Under the pieces are notes generated by a model. The model searched no databases, was not told the DNA's origin, and saw only the letters and a program-made list of their open reading frames with translations. From Prostheceraeus crozeri (lineage: Eukaryota > Platyhelminthes > Polycladida > Euryleptidae), in the NCBI GenBank assembly GCA_907163375.1, contig CAJQUW010010356.1:62001-126000 (forward strand): a stretch of 64,000 bases of DNA, written 5' to 3'. Positions 21,305 to 35,400 of this stretch are shown here, one piece after another. The stretch's first letter is position 1. Each line of letters starts with the position of its first letter. The position numbers and the translations under genes are program-made.

Positions 21305-23064
21305 ATTGTTATTCAGAAATTTCTTCCTTTTATTTATGTCATGTACATGTAGAGTAAAGATGTCTAATTCCTTCATGCGGGAGAGGGGTGTGACAGATTT
21401 TTGCACGCTGTGTCTATAATGCTTTACAGATTTTATTAGAATTTTGTCTGAGTGTACAAGAATGTATCCCGACCCAACACCGTAAGTGACGGCAATCGAT
21501 GTGAGCATCTAGATATCAAAAGTAAGCAGAAATCTCAGGTGACCATAGTTTTGTCATGTGGGTTCCTAACTTCGTCACTCCAAAAAATATAATTTCTCTT
21601 TAAGAAGCTTCATATTATATAATATCCTTGTATGTAGAAAACTATTATTGTAGAAGAGCTTCATTGTAGCAAAAGTTCTGTAAATGCTCCATGGGAAAAT
21701 TGATAATTTTTAAAAATAATCATTGTTTGCAGCTGTCATGACTTGCAAAATAGGAGTTCTGAGAAGGTCTGAGCATCATTATTAAAGGCCGCGTCTACTA
21801 AAAATAGAATACATATTTGAGAATATTAATGTAAAAAAGACTGATTGTAAAATGGACATAACATATAGTTTTAAATTCTCATTGCTGCTAGTGTCTAAAC
21901 ATCAATAGCTAAACCGTTAGATCTGTTCGAAAAAACTAGGGAAATCAACGTGCAATAAAATACAGCAATGAAAGTTCAGCGTGTAGTGAATCTAATTGTG
22001 ATAATGAGTACGAACGAAAATGATTATGTAGATAACTAGATATACAGTATAATAATGTGAAGTCTACAATTATCAGTCTTTGAGTGTATCATGATTTACA
22101 ACATAAGAAGATGAGTAGAACTGAGCCAGAGCAGCCACATACGCGACCTGGCCAGAGCAGTGCTACCTCAGGATGCGTTAGGACTCAAACCCTGACACTT
22201 AATGCCTCTCCGCACCGGCCCTTAGCCTACTGAGTTATCTCATGCCAATGAAAGTAAGACTGCTTGCTTATTGGTAAAGTTATATACGTTTATCGTTTAC
22301 TGTTCATTGCTGAATATCAGTTTCTCACATTCAGGTCAAAACCATCTGTGAAGCAGCCAGCAGGAATGACATATTTCCAAGCAATGGAATACACTCAAGC
22401 ATTTTAAAGCTAAGCATAGGCAAAAACAAGAATTATTTAGACACCTAAAAGCTTATAGTCAGAAACGACAAGTACTGAAATTATTATGTATGCATAATAA
22501 TTATTATGTAAGTACATAATAAGATATCATGAGAGTTTGGTTGACCTTGAGAGGACTATCTTGATGAGCACGAAGAATGGTAGCTCAAGTTATTGCACTT
22601 GCTCTAATAAGAAATAACCATCATGATGATTCTAAAAAACATTCTAAAAATGTGGTTGCCAATAATTTTATAAATGTATGTGTTACTGTCCCGTATTACA
22701 TTATATCATGATCACTCCACTCCAATATCATAACTTACATTTGTAAACATAAAATCTTTTTGAAAGAACTGACCTATATAGATAAACGTAGGCAAAAAGA
22801 AACTACAAGTTACAACTAAATAAGAGGCGACACCTCACAAAGCAAAGAAGACTCGTCAAAGTCATGTTCATTGTGATAAACTCAAACTCCCGCGTGTTCT
22901 ATTCAAGATCATGAGGTAGTTTCAGATAAAATAATTTGCCTCCCTATTCTAAAATGTTGTGTTATGTATAGTTGGTGTACTTGGTGAACGTAATCAATCG
23001 ACTGTAACTGTTAATCATTTTCAATCGCGAAAAGCTGTTTTTAGCTCTGATATTTCATTAATAG
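21305..23064. other. Intergenic interval between PSTK and RNF14
   Basis: 1.76 kb separates the PSTK stop codon from the RNF14 start codon. Apart from a SINE at 22118-22245 I see no element. No clear TATA box precedes RNF14. The bases directly before its ATG read TTCATTAATAG, which could be a splice acceptor for a 5' leader. Confidence 0.5.
22118..22245 (-). mobile_element. tRNA-derived SINE head
   Basis: In minus sense, TAACTCAGTAGG (22237-22226) resembles a polymerase III A box. GGGTTTGAGTCC (22192-22181), about 34 bases on, resembles a B box. This spacing and order match the tRNA-like head of a SINE. The sequence does not fold as a clean tRNA by eye, and no tail repeat is obvious, so it is probably a fragment. 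Confidence 0.6.
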
Positions 23065-23405
23065 ATGGACGAAGAAGATGAATGGAAATCACTGCAACAG
23101 GCCGAACGCGAGACTCTGCTGTCGACATTTGGAGCAGAAGATCTTGAAATTACCCAAGTGGATGATTGCCATCAAGGTGTTTTTACCGCATATATGGCAT
23201 TGCCGGACATTGGATCAGTAGCGGTGCTACGACCTACTGTAGAAGGTGAAGAAGTTGGGGAGGTAAATGTAATGTATTTGCCGCCTGCTACTCTGCGCTT
23301 TTCCATGCCATCGGGCTACCCTATCAATAAGGAAGCAACTTTCGCCTTGAATGTTGTCTGGCTTCCTCCTCGCCTTCACAGAAAGCTGATAAAGGAGCTA
23401 CAACG
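23065..23405 (+). CDS. RNF14: RNF14 exon 1, RWD domain
   Basis: Starts at ATG (MDEEDEWKSLQQ) and ends at the donor GTAAGA in phase 2, with two bases of an Arg codon. Encodes 113 full codons. The YPINKEATFALNVVWLPP segment matches the RWD hallmark region. The start is the first in-frame ATG and fits the N-terminus of family members. Confidence 0.92.
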
Positions 23406-26400
23406 GTAAGAAATGACTAGACATAACGAGCTATTAATGTCATGATATGCATTAAACGTTCCTGATTATTTAACTCGCTTTTCTCTGTACTTTACTAATA
23501 GGTGATCCACAAGTTCAATGTATAAGATTTCGGCTCAAGTATCGGTTCAATTTAAGAAGTTCAAATCTCCTGAGCAATTTCCAGCGCCGTGTAGGAATTT
23601 TGCACGACTGTTTGGGAGGGATGCGGAGTCGAAGTAAAATAGTGATGTCCATCAAATGATGGGATTCTGACTAGCATAATCCCGACAAAATTCATTTCTG
23701 GGGATCATTACAAATTCTTGCAAATGATGTTTAGTCAACCTTATCATTTTTACATTTCACATCACTAAATTGTGATTTCATGAAGTGCATGTAATGAGTG
23801 TATGCAGTTTTTTCAAAACGATGATTTCTTGACCATTGTATGACTCAAATTATGCACAATATGTCGATTAGAACTAAAATAGCAGAGAGGTTCAAATCAA
23901 ATTGACTACAGCGAACGGTAGTTAGTTAATGCAATTGAAGCTGACAAACGATGGCATAGAAAACAAAATTAGTTAGTCTGTCAAGTTTTGAAGATGCCTT
24001 TCACATCTTCAAGACTAGTTAAATAATACCTGAAATCGTGAAAGTGGACCATGATTCAAATTCACACTTCCTTTCGAGATCAGGTTTGCGAATTTCAATC
24101 ATTTGCAGTTCTGTGATTCTGCGGGAATATAGTGCGCAATTACTGTAGGCTGATCATCGCATGCATGGGATGCAATCATCAGTTTCACTGACGCGATTAT
24201 GAACGTTGAAACCTTTGAGATAACATGCATCAGTGACCATCATTCGGAATTGACACCACTTGTTTAACATCATCATCATCATCATCATCTGAAATTTTAG
24301 GAGCATCAATAGCCATCCATGTCTGTTGCCATTCATGCCATCATTCTTGGTTCACCTCTTTACATTCAACGAAGTCTGCCGAACAAACTGTAGCTTTCAA
24401 AATAATAATCCATTAATTCTTCATGTAGAAAAATTTCGATGCATCACTATTTCTGCTTTAAGAAGTGAGACAGGCCTTAAACTATGATGTGACAATGATT
24501 GTAACAGGCTTGTTTTAACCTTGAAGTATTATTTGAAAAAATGATATTTGTAGCATAGACACAGGGTAATTCAAAAAGTGTTTTATTTTCCAGCGGATGT
24601 AGCAGGGTGTGGATTCAGTCATAAATTCATATCTCATTCTTCTAGGATTACTTGTGTAGCCAACATAGAAGTATAATATGTAAGACTTCCCATTGAATTA
24701 ATCATCGTCTAATATTAAATCCAATCTAAATCTTAAACAAAGGGACAATATAAACAAAGAAAAATGTGTATAGACTTTTACAAAAAAAGTAAGTTACTCA
24801 AGCCCTTGCTTTAGATATCTTTGCCAGAAACAGTGAGCGGTTCCAGTTGTTGCGATTTGTTCAGAGGAAGGGTCTTCCATTCTTTCGGAAGCGGTCATAT
24901 CGCAAAAGATTTTATCAGCAAGATAGAGCTTCTCCTCATTACACCTGTGCGGTTCGGATTTGATTGTATGAAAATCTCACGGCCAGATGGATCGGAAGAA
25001 GAAGATCAATGGACTGGCCTCTAGGTCATTGGACGTGACAGTATGTGATTTTTTTTCTTTCGGGAGCTCTAAGAAACTAAGATTGAAATGATGACTTGAT
25101 GAAAGATTCAGCAACTTTCGAATTGAATATGAAATAACAATTTTTCCAACAAGCATGCTTTAACCTGCTTACAAGTTCTTATTCTTGAAACGATGACGTG
25201 ACTGTATCGAGTTCGATGGTGGTCAAGTTGAAGACTAATTTTCGAAACGATTTTTTTGGCAGCAGCGCAAATTGACTGTTCTGAACATTTACTAATGAAA
25301 TTTATTTGACTTTGTACATGGAGATTTAGACATAGATTTGCTTTTGTACATAGAAATTTACTTTAAGAAAAAATCCAAATTTTATGTATGTACCGGCAGT
25401 AATTTTTTTCTGCTGTACGGAGTCATTATTAGCTTTAAAATAATGAAGGCATTAAGATGGCAATGAAGTTAATGACAAGTCTCATGAAGATCAATTCAAA
25501 ATCCCATTACATCAGTTTGAAAACCAAAATATTCCTAGGAGCAGACTGCATGTTTCAGAAAATCATTTGCCATGATAAAATGACATCAACCAAAGTTAAA
25601 CTTTCTTTTAATATGAGATAGCATCATCAAGTCATCGAGATAAAATCTTTGAAATCACAAATCAAATCATTGAATATAGCTAACATGAAATACAACTATA
25701 GAACAATAGTATAAATGCACACGTGTACTTGTTCATTTTGTAGTTTTTATTATGTATATCTCTATACTATTTTCGCTATCTACAGAACAGCTATTATTGA
25801 ACAGGCATGCATTATCATGCGACTTAATACAATGAATGTATTGGAATTTTTGCTTTGATTTTGAAGTCAGACAACTATAGTAAAAGTCTCAATCTTGGAG
25901 ATGTATAATATTGGGGATGTACATTGTAGCTCCCAATATTGGTAGGCCTATATAGAGCCATGATACTGAAAATATTTGCAAAATCATGTCGTATTTCACA
26001 GCCTTTCCCAGTTTTTGTCAAGTTATTGGTTGGGAAGAGTCAAGATATATAGGCCCATTGATGTTTATTGTAGATTTATGTCAAGCAATTAATTTCGATC
26101 TTCATTAGAAGATCATCGTCAGGCATAGAAGGAAAACATCTACATGCACAAATTTCATAATTCACATTACATAAAGGGTAATAAGCAGAGGTGCAACCTC
26201 GACCTCAACTTCGATAAAACAGATTTTAATCGAGGTCGGACTGAACAGTACTCAGATAAGTAAAGAAATTTTTCAACATTTTATAATTTTTTTACTTGCT
26301 CCCGTTCCCTTGTTTTTCATACTTATTTGCCCTTTTACCCGTACTTATCGCACACGTCAAAATTTGAATGACTGTAGCAAATGCAATGGAAACATAGAAA

Positions 26401-29400
26401 TATACTTATAGTCCCGTCGCCATGACGAGTTTTTGCATGGAACGAGACCGAAGATGAGACTTTCACAGCATGTTCTACATCCTATTATGAAAATGCGCGC
26501 CTTCCTAGTTCCTTTGATCAATGGACAAGAAGAAAGAATCAGTTAGGTGTGCCTACTCCGACTATAGATAATAATAATATCTTTAGGGCAATAACTGTAG
26601 CAATGGTTTTTGGCAAGATATTTCTTCAGGGCATGAAGTCATGTAACCATATACCTTTACCTACAAAAGCTAAACATATTTGGATTCAGCGAACATCTTG
26701 AAAAGGTAAACATAAAATTTTAATCAAATTTCAGGTCAAACCTTAAAAATCTAACTATATTTTTGTAAATATCGCACATCGAAGTTGTTTCGAGCACCCG
26801 ATAGAACGCGATAGAAGACGATAGGAAGACATGTCATGCCAAAAATTATGTAGCTAGATTTAATACATCTCGCATAGTTGGAGTAAACACACCGATCTGA
26901 TATTGATCGAAAACTTCAATAAGCATGCCTTTTTCTTTGATGTTGTTCGTAGATCAAGGAACTCGATAGAATCGGAAGGTGCGCATTGTCGTATTAACCA
27001 TAGAGTGTAGAAGATTCGTGAGTCTCATCTTCGGTCTCTTTCCATGCAGAAGCTCGTCACGGCGGAGGGACTAAAAGTATACTTCTATGTTTCCATAGTA
27101 TTTGTTGCAATCATTCAAATTTGATGTATATATCTAAATTTGTGTTCGAGAATCTTGTGTCCAAAGTTAGCACCTGTTGAAATTATACGTGTGTCCTCTT
27201 GTCATAAGATAATTTCAATTAATTTTGTGTCTCTTTCTATTCACAAAGGGAAATTGTCTTTTACCGATTTTATGTCATGTATTGAGTAATTGTTTGAGCA
27301 TATCCGTGAATAATTATCATTTTTCATCTGCAATTTTTAGTATAAAGCATATTTTGCTTTCAAACATGAGCGTAAAGCGCATGTAGTAATTAACTATTTA
27401 AAACTATCTTAGATTATATTCAGATTTTCAGTGCGCTGACACAACGTGATCAATAGCATGATAAACACAAATATTTCTGTTTTCATTTCATGCACGTGCT
27501 AGGTACCAAAGTCAATCAATATCATAAAACTTATTTCGGGGCCGACCTCAACATTGATATCGATCTCGATTAAAAGTTAATCGAGGTTACATCACTGTTA
27601 ATAAGATGAGTAAGAAATAAAAATGACTAAGAGAAGAGGATTTGTGTTCCTCTTCTCTTACTAATCTTTATTTCTTACTCATGATATCTTATTACCCTTA
27701 ATGTGAATTATGAAATTTGTACATGTAAATGTTTTCCTTCTATGCCTGACGATGATCTTCTAATGAAGATCGAAATTAATTGCGTAATATAAACTTACAA
27801 TATACATCCTTACTCTTACCAACCAAAAACTTGAAAATATGTATAGTCAAGACATTCACAAAATTATAGTAGCTCCTAGGTAGTCTCCATTGCCTTCATT
27901 CAGTTGTTAGTCACAAATATGTTTAATGAATAAGTCATTTTGGCACATGACAAAATCAATTATCTACTAAACGTAATAAAGAAACACATTCATCATGATA
28001 CAACCTCCATTCTATTTTAATCGAGGTCGAGGTCGGCCCTGAAAAGTTATATAATATTGATTGATTTTGGTACTGGGCACTTGTATGAAAAGAAAAGAAA
28101 AATATTTGTGTTTATCATGTTATTGATCACATTGTGTCAGCACTCAACACACTGAAAATCTGAATATAATCTATGATAGTTTTATTTAGTTGATTACTGC
28201 ATCATGAAATGCGCTATGCTAACAATTGCAGATAAAAAATGATGGTTGTTAGAGGATACGCTCAAAGCATTAGAATAGTCACAAAATGTATTGAAATTAT
28301 CTAGTGCTTGAAAACTCACATCCAATCTTAACAGGTGCTTGCTTTGGACACAAGAATTTTGAATGCAAATCTAGACTTGTACTCGTAAGACCTATAAAAT
28401 TTGAATGATTGAAACAAATACTACGGAAACATAGAAATGTACGTACTTAAAGTCCCGCCACCAGGACGAGCTTCTGCATTGAACGAGATCGAAGATAGAC
28501 TTTCACAGCACATTGCACACCTTATGACTACCGATACTACGAAAATGCGCGCCTTCCGCGTTCTGTTGAGTAGCTTTGATCTGCAGACAAGATCAAAGAA
28601 AAAGACATGTAAATTGAAGGAAAATTGAAGTTTTCGACCAATATATCAATTTAGTGTGTTTGCTCCGACTATTTGAGATCGATTAACTCTAGCTACATAA
28701 TTTTAGGCATGCTGTGTCTTCCATCACGTTCTATCAAGTGCTAGAATGTGGTTAGATACTTGATCTATAAGCTGAAATTTGAAAACAAATTTATGTTTGC
28801 CATACTAAGATGCTTGCTGAAACCAAATATGTTCAGTTTTTGTAGGTAGAGGTATGTGGTTCCGTGACTTCATGGCTTGAAGATACATCTTGCCAAAAGG
28901 TAAGGCGCTGGAATTAATAGATCTCGAATAGTCGGTGCAAAAACTCTAAATTGAAATATTGGTCGAAAACTTCAATTTTCCTTCAATTTACATGTCTTTA
29001 TCCTTGATCTTATCTGTAGATCAAAGGAACTCGACAGAACGCGGAAGGCGCACATTTTCGTAGTAGTCATAGGGTGTACAAGATGTTGTGAAAGCCTCAT
29101 CTTTGATCTCGTTCCTTGCAGAAGCTCGTCCTGGTGGCGGGACTATGAGTATATTTCTGTGTTTCCATAGTATTTGCTACAATCATTCAAATTCCATGTG
29201 TTTATTCAAGAATCTTATATCCAAAGCGTCCGATAAGTAGACGTAAAGGAGCAAATCAGTATGAAAAACGAAGGAACAAATATAAAAAGTATGAATGATG
29301 CAAACTTTGTGTAATGAATCTGACTACTGTTCATTTCGACCTCGACCTCGATTAAAATCTATTTGATCGAGGTCTAGGTCGAGAGTAGACCATCGAGTTC

Positions 29401-32400
29401 TACGAGTTCGAGGTCAAGGTTGCACCTCCGCATTCATCAATCACGGTTTCAGATCTTTGAACTGGGTGCAATAGTATAAATACGTATTGCCTATAGTATA
29501 AATCAAGCAAGGTTGTTTCAGCGCAGATTGCAAAAGTCTATTAGTCTTCTGGGGCCGTATTAATAAATAAAGCTCTATCCTAGCTCTACCCTAGTGCTAG
29601 TCTAGCAGCAACTTCCGTATTAATAAAGGTAGCAAAAGGGTAGCGCTAGGCTAGCACTATGTCTGAGACCTAGCGCTAGGCTGTCGTATTAATAAAGATG
29701 GTAACTATCTTAGTGCTAGCCTAGCACTACCCTAGCGCTGTGTCCAAAATCAGGCAAATTACCTAGCAAGGTCGAGACCTTGCTATGGATGATGCTAGAT
29801 TGAATATTTAAGTGCAATATTGAAGGATATCTAATGTGATGTTTACAGCATAGTAATGTTGAGCGCATTGGCTTCAAGATGGTGTATGATTTTTCCAATT
29901 TGAATATACATATCGAATCACAAACTGCAATTATAAAAGTTATTCCACAACTGAATAAATTTTGCGCTAAAATGGAATTTGGGTGACACATTCTATTCAT
30001 GCATTACACTTTTGCACTAGACGTCCTGATAAATGGAATGGATAGTTATTTTCAACATTTAGACAACCAATATTCCTATTTATGAATTTCACTTAATGAC
30101 GACAAAATAGATTATCATTGATACTAATTGATTGCGTATGAAGTAATACAACAGTGCTAATATTCCGTGATTTTCATAATTTTCAAATTTACTGAATCGT
30201 GGGTTGCTATTTTAGAATCTCAAGCGCATTTCAAACTGCTTGACATTCATAATCGTTTATAAATTTGCATGATAATGAAATTGTGATGAAATAGTGTGCT
30301 TAAGATAGTTAAGTAATCAAATGTAATTTTTTTATCTCAGTAGCCTGATAAGAATCAAGATGAATTGTCGATAAATTGACAAACATTTTTCTCTCCAGAA
30401 AGCTTTGGAAAGTAATTCAGAAATAATTCATAGCAATAGAAGAAATTCAGAAAGTAAGAAAAAACTCCCAATCAATACATCTGATACAGCCAATAATTTG
30501 ATCAAAAACGTTCAAGAAAGGAATTACAATAATACATCATATTTTATTTAAATGTTGCAAATTGTTCACAATGTAATAAGTCATACGATTCGAGGGATTT
30601 ATTTTCTGATATTTCATTCTTAGATTTTAACGTATGCTTTGAATTCTTAATTAGAGAGCAATCATGGCATGAAAGGATCCCGCTACGCTTAGATGTTGAT
30701 TGTTAAGAATTACTTTCCAATACCTACCAAAATAATGAGACTCAGACTAGCCTACACATTGAGTTGGACTGCCATTGCTCCATCGTGTCCGGTGGGATGG
30801 GCGTCATGTTGTGTCACTTGCTTGGCAACATATTATTAGAAATGTATTCTACACTGTTTCTACACTTTCAAATTCAGCCAATTATTATGTTACATTAAAG
30901 ATCGGAAAGTAATGCCGATTGGAATGAGCCCCATTTGATGCATCGAAATATCCAACCGTTATTCATAAGCAAGGTTTTATAGTATATTTGATGTTTTATC
31001 TTCTCTGAATGATGAGTGTCAACAGCCGGGCGGGAAAGAATCGCTTTGTTCTCCGACAAGCGACAACCGGCTTTGTATTGCTATCGCCGAACGCGCGCGC
31101 ATGAACAAATTTTCTCTCGAACTGAGACTCATCATCATCATCATCATCATCATCGCCAATTTGAATCCGGTTTTGTCCCCGACAAGCGAGGGTGGCCGGA
31201 TCTACCTCACTGCAGCGAAATTTTCCTGACCCCTTCACGCCACCTAGACCTATTCAAGGCATCTTCTTTCTTCAGGCCGGCCTTCATCTCCTCCTCTACT
31301 TGATTTCTCCACATACGCTTGGGCCGTCCTCGCTTGCGTTTTCCTTCAACTTGAAGATGAAGGGCTTTCTGCAGAACATTGTCATCTTCTCTCCTCAGCA
31401 CGTGACCGTACCACCGTACCCCGCTTGCCTTCGCCAAATTTCCGATCTCTTCCTTCAAGCCCAACATGTCCATCAAGATGGTGCTGTTCTTCCTGTCCTT
31501 CAGCTTGGCTCCACACATCGCTCTGATCATCGCTCTTTCTGCCCTCCTCAGGATGTTCAATTCGTTTTCCCGCAAGCACCATGTTTCACTTCCGTACAGC
31601 ATCACTGATCTTACACAACTACGGTAGACCATCCCTTTCAATTTCAAGGAGAATCTTCTTCCAAGCAACAGTTCACTGATTTCCCGAAATCTCATCCACC
31701 CAAGTCGCACTCTCGCCGTAACTGCAGCTTCACATCCACCACTGGCATTGACTCTGCTACCTAAGTAACAGAAGGCTCGCACAGTTTCTATTCCTTGGCA
31801 TAGCTCTTCAGTGCCCATCACATCGTCTCCACCGGACCCTAGACATCTCTCGCACGAAAAATTCCGCGCAAGGTTGGACGTCACTTTCGCGCATCTGCCG
31901 TAAATCCAGAGCCCGCATTTTGTGCACAGCACCGAGTTCTTCATTACTCTTTTCCCACACACACCACATGGATCTCTCTTTGATTTTACTCTTTCTCCTT
32001 CTGAGCCACTCATCATCACTTTCGTTTTGCTGATATTTACTTTCATACCTTTGATTCCAGCGCTTCTCTCCATTTAGCAAACTTCACTCTCAGCCCATCC
32101 AACGACTCGCTTGTCAAAACAATATCGTCTGCATAGAGCATCTCCGCTAGCGGTCCTTCTCTTGCATCTCCAGTCACCACATCCATTACGATAGCGAACA
32201 ACAAAGGCGACAGAACGGACCCTTGGTGGACCCCAACTTCCACGGAAAACACGTCCGACAACTTCGATCCAGATCTGACTTGTGTCCTTGCCCCATCGTT
32301 CAAACTCATCACCGCTCTCACTATCACTTCCGTCAGACCCTTCTTTCGCATCGCCCATTCCAGTACTCGCCTTGGGACACGATCGAATGCTTTCTCCAGA

Positions 32401-35400
32401 TCCACGAAGCACATGAACAATTTCTTGTCTTTGTCCATGTACTCTTCCTGCAATCTTCGCAATACGAAAATGGCATCTGTCGTGCCCTTGCCTGGCATGA
32501 AGCCAAATTGCGACTCGTCCAAAGAAACAAACTCCCGAATTCTCCGCTCCAACACTCTCTCCACGATCTTCATCCCATGTTCCAGGAGTTTGATTCCCCT
32601 ATACGCTCCGCAATTCATGGCATCACCCTTTCCCTTAAAAACTGGCACCACTACGCTTGTTTGCCATTCTTCTGGCATTCCCTTGCCTTTCATGACACCC
32701 TGACAAATTTCCGTCATGACACGAATTCCGACTTCTCCACTCGCTTGGATCATCTCGACAGACACATCTGACAGCCCAGCTGCTTTCCCTGTCTTCATAT
32801 CATTCATTGCTCTTATCACTTCGCCTCTGGAGACATTCTTCTCTGGCCCTTCTACCTTGTCCACGTGGGTATTTTGATCCCATTCATTATCACCTCCATG
32901 TGTTCCTTCCATATTCGTCCTCTGTCATCCTCCGTGAAACCCAGACGTCCATCTTTCCCCCTCATACACCGTCCTCCTTCGACATCTTTCCCTTCACGTT
33001 TCATGATCTTGACACGTCTGAAGATCTCGTGCGGATTTTCCTTCATTTTTTCCATCTGCTTCACGGCCTCCTGCTTCATGGCCCTTGCAACAGCTTTCTT
33101 CGCCTGCTTTTTCTTGCTCCTGTAATTAGCTTTGTTGCTTTCTGAACCATTCATCTTTAGGGTTTTAAACGCTTCCTTTTTCATGGCTATTGCTTTCTTT
33201 ACTTCATCATTCCACCACCAGGTATCCCCTCGATCTCGTCTTCCTTTCTTCTTTCCACAAACTTCATCGCATGCCTGCAGCACCCCAGTCTTGAAAGCAT
33301 CCCACAGATCAGTCGCTTCAACATCAACAAGTTGCTCAACCCTTTCCTGGAATTGTAGCCTCGTTCCTTCATTTTCAAGTTTCCAAACTTTTCTTCTTGA
33401 AACGCGCTCCTTTCTCACAATCTTTCGTGTCCTTGCTTTGTCCAAATCTGCAATTAGCAATCGGTGCTGCAATTCGCCAGCGATTGTTTTCACATCTTTC
33501 AGGTGTTTCCGATCTTCCTGTCCAATCACCACGAAGTCGATTTCTGTCTCATTGCCACCGGCACTGTAGGTCACCTTCTTCTTTTCGTCCTTCCGGAACC
33601 ACGTGTTCGCCACGCACAAGGTCTTTTCATCGCAGAACTCTAGGAGTCGCTTTCCTTCCAAGTTTCTCACTCCGATGCCATTCCCGCCATGTATGCCTTC
33701 GAAACCGTCGATGCTCTTCCCGACGTGGCCGTTGAAATCGCCAAGACCTAGCACCAGCTCGTCACTTCCCTGCACCTCCCACTCGCTTGCCATTTCGTCA
33801 TAGAAACGATCTTTCTCAAAATCTGGTCTGTCACTTTGCGGGGCATAGCCACAAACCACGCGCACAACTTCAGATTCGAAGGCCATCACCATACCCATCA
33901 CCCTATCGCTCCGTCTTCGAACTTCCACAACCTTCTCACACAATTCCTCCTTCACCAGTATTCCAACCCCTGAGTTTCCAACATCATTGCCAGACCACCA
34001 CAACTTGTATCTTCGTCCTCTGACGCCAACGAAGCGGGCTCCTTCACCTCTACACCGCACCTCTTGCAGACAGCAAACATCCACATTCCTTTTTCTCAGC
34101 TCTTCACAGACTTCGGTTCCTCTTCCACGAAAGCTTCCGACATTCCAACTGCCAAACCTCACCCCTAAACCTTTGCAAATTGATCCGGAGATTCTTCGCA
34201 CCCCCTGCCCATTGAAGAGCTGCCGGGAACTGGGGGCCATTACATTTCTTGCACAGTTCATGAGGATTTGTTGGAGCCTTGTTTTCTACGAGGAGCATGC
34301 CCTTGCTTACCCTCAACCTCGGTTTTGCGACATGAGTTGTCCATGGAGCATTTGATATCGAAGTGTCCATCTCCTAGGCTGATTGCCTTCACCACGGCTA
34401 GCGAGCTCAGCCTGCCCGTTTTCCACTCTCCCCTTCTCCTCTAACCTTAACCGACGACTTGCTTGGCACAAGCACTTCAACAGCAGGAGTGGAGACCAGG
34501 ACTACCAGCGGGACATATCCGGTGCCATCGGGCCCAGACCTGGGGTAAGGTGCTACTCCTCCTCCTGCCATTGGTGATGCATCCGTTGTGCAGGACCTGC
34601 TCTGCTGCTCCTAGCCACGCAGACACACCAAACACACATCACACTCCTAAAACAGATAGATCTCAGCATTTATAAAAACCATACCAAGATCTACTGAGAG
34701 TCATTTGATCTAGGCCTGTGTTCGAGTGTGACAGTGCTACTTAAGCAGCCACAACCCAACCAGCCAGACTATTGTTAGATTACTACAGTCCGTTTCATAA
34801 AAAGTGGATCATCCTAAAATTTGACTAAATAAAACATAAGTATGATACAGAAAGCATTTTTCATGTTATTTCATGTCCCTAATACATTTAAATGTCCTTA
34901 TATAATCTGATAAGCTATGATACAGTAACGGTTCTTAAGAACTAATATTTTGTGGCCCTACCCTTATTGTCAATGACATTACCAATTCGTCTAGGCATTG
35001 ATTCGATGATATCGTTGATTTTTGACTGATCTAACTTTCTCCACTCTCTTTTTAACAGTGACGTAAGTTGTGATACGCCATCTGTAGGTAGCAGTGAACA
35101 ACGAACGTTACGTTTTAGAATACTCCATACATTTTCTATGGGATTCAGATCAGGAGAACGAGCTGGCCAAGATAATGTCCTAAGCCCTAATTGAGACTTG
35201 CATAAGTTGACTCTACTACTCCTGTGACACGTAGCATTATTATCCATAAATAACCAAGTCGATGGATCACCAAGTTGATCTGTCATTTGGCCAATGTTCA
35301 TTCGTAAAACATTCACATAGCGTTCAGAATTCATGTTTCCTTGCTGTATGTGAAGTAGTTCTAGCAAGGTTGACACTTTGCCTTTTGTGAATGCGATCTC

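Larger units (their letters stand above)
31129..34700 (-). mobile_element. RTE-type LINE, nearly full length
   Basis: A minus-strand non-LTR element with endonuclease (32852-34261), reverse transcriptase and C-terminal region (31207-32912), ending in a (GAT)n tail (31154-31129). A short-unit tail is typical of RTE-like LINEs. The 5' end lies somewhere between 34262 and about 34700. Two frameshifts, near 32885 and 32050, are the only visible breaks, so the copy is fairly young. It has inserted into the left direct repeat. Confidence 0.85.

Noticed and set aside
24821-25024. 67-codon frame in RNF14 intron 1
   Set aside because: No counterpart in RNF14 proteins, and exons 1 and 2 join in phase without it.
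32223-34675. Many plus-strand frames across the RTE LINE
   Set aside because: These are shadows of the minus-strand endonuclease and reverse transcriptase.
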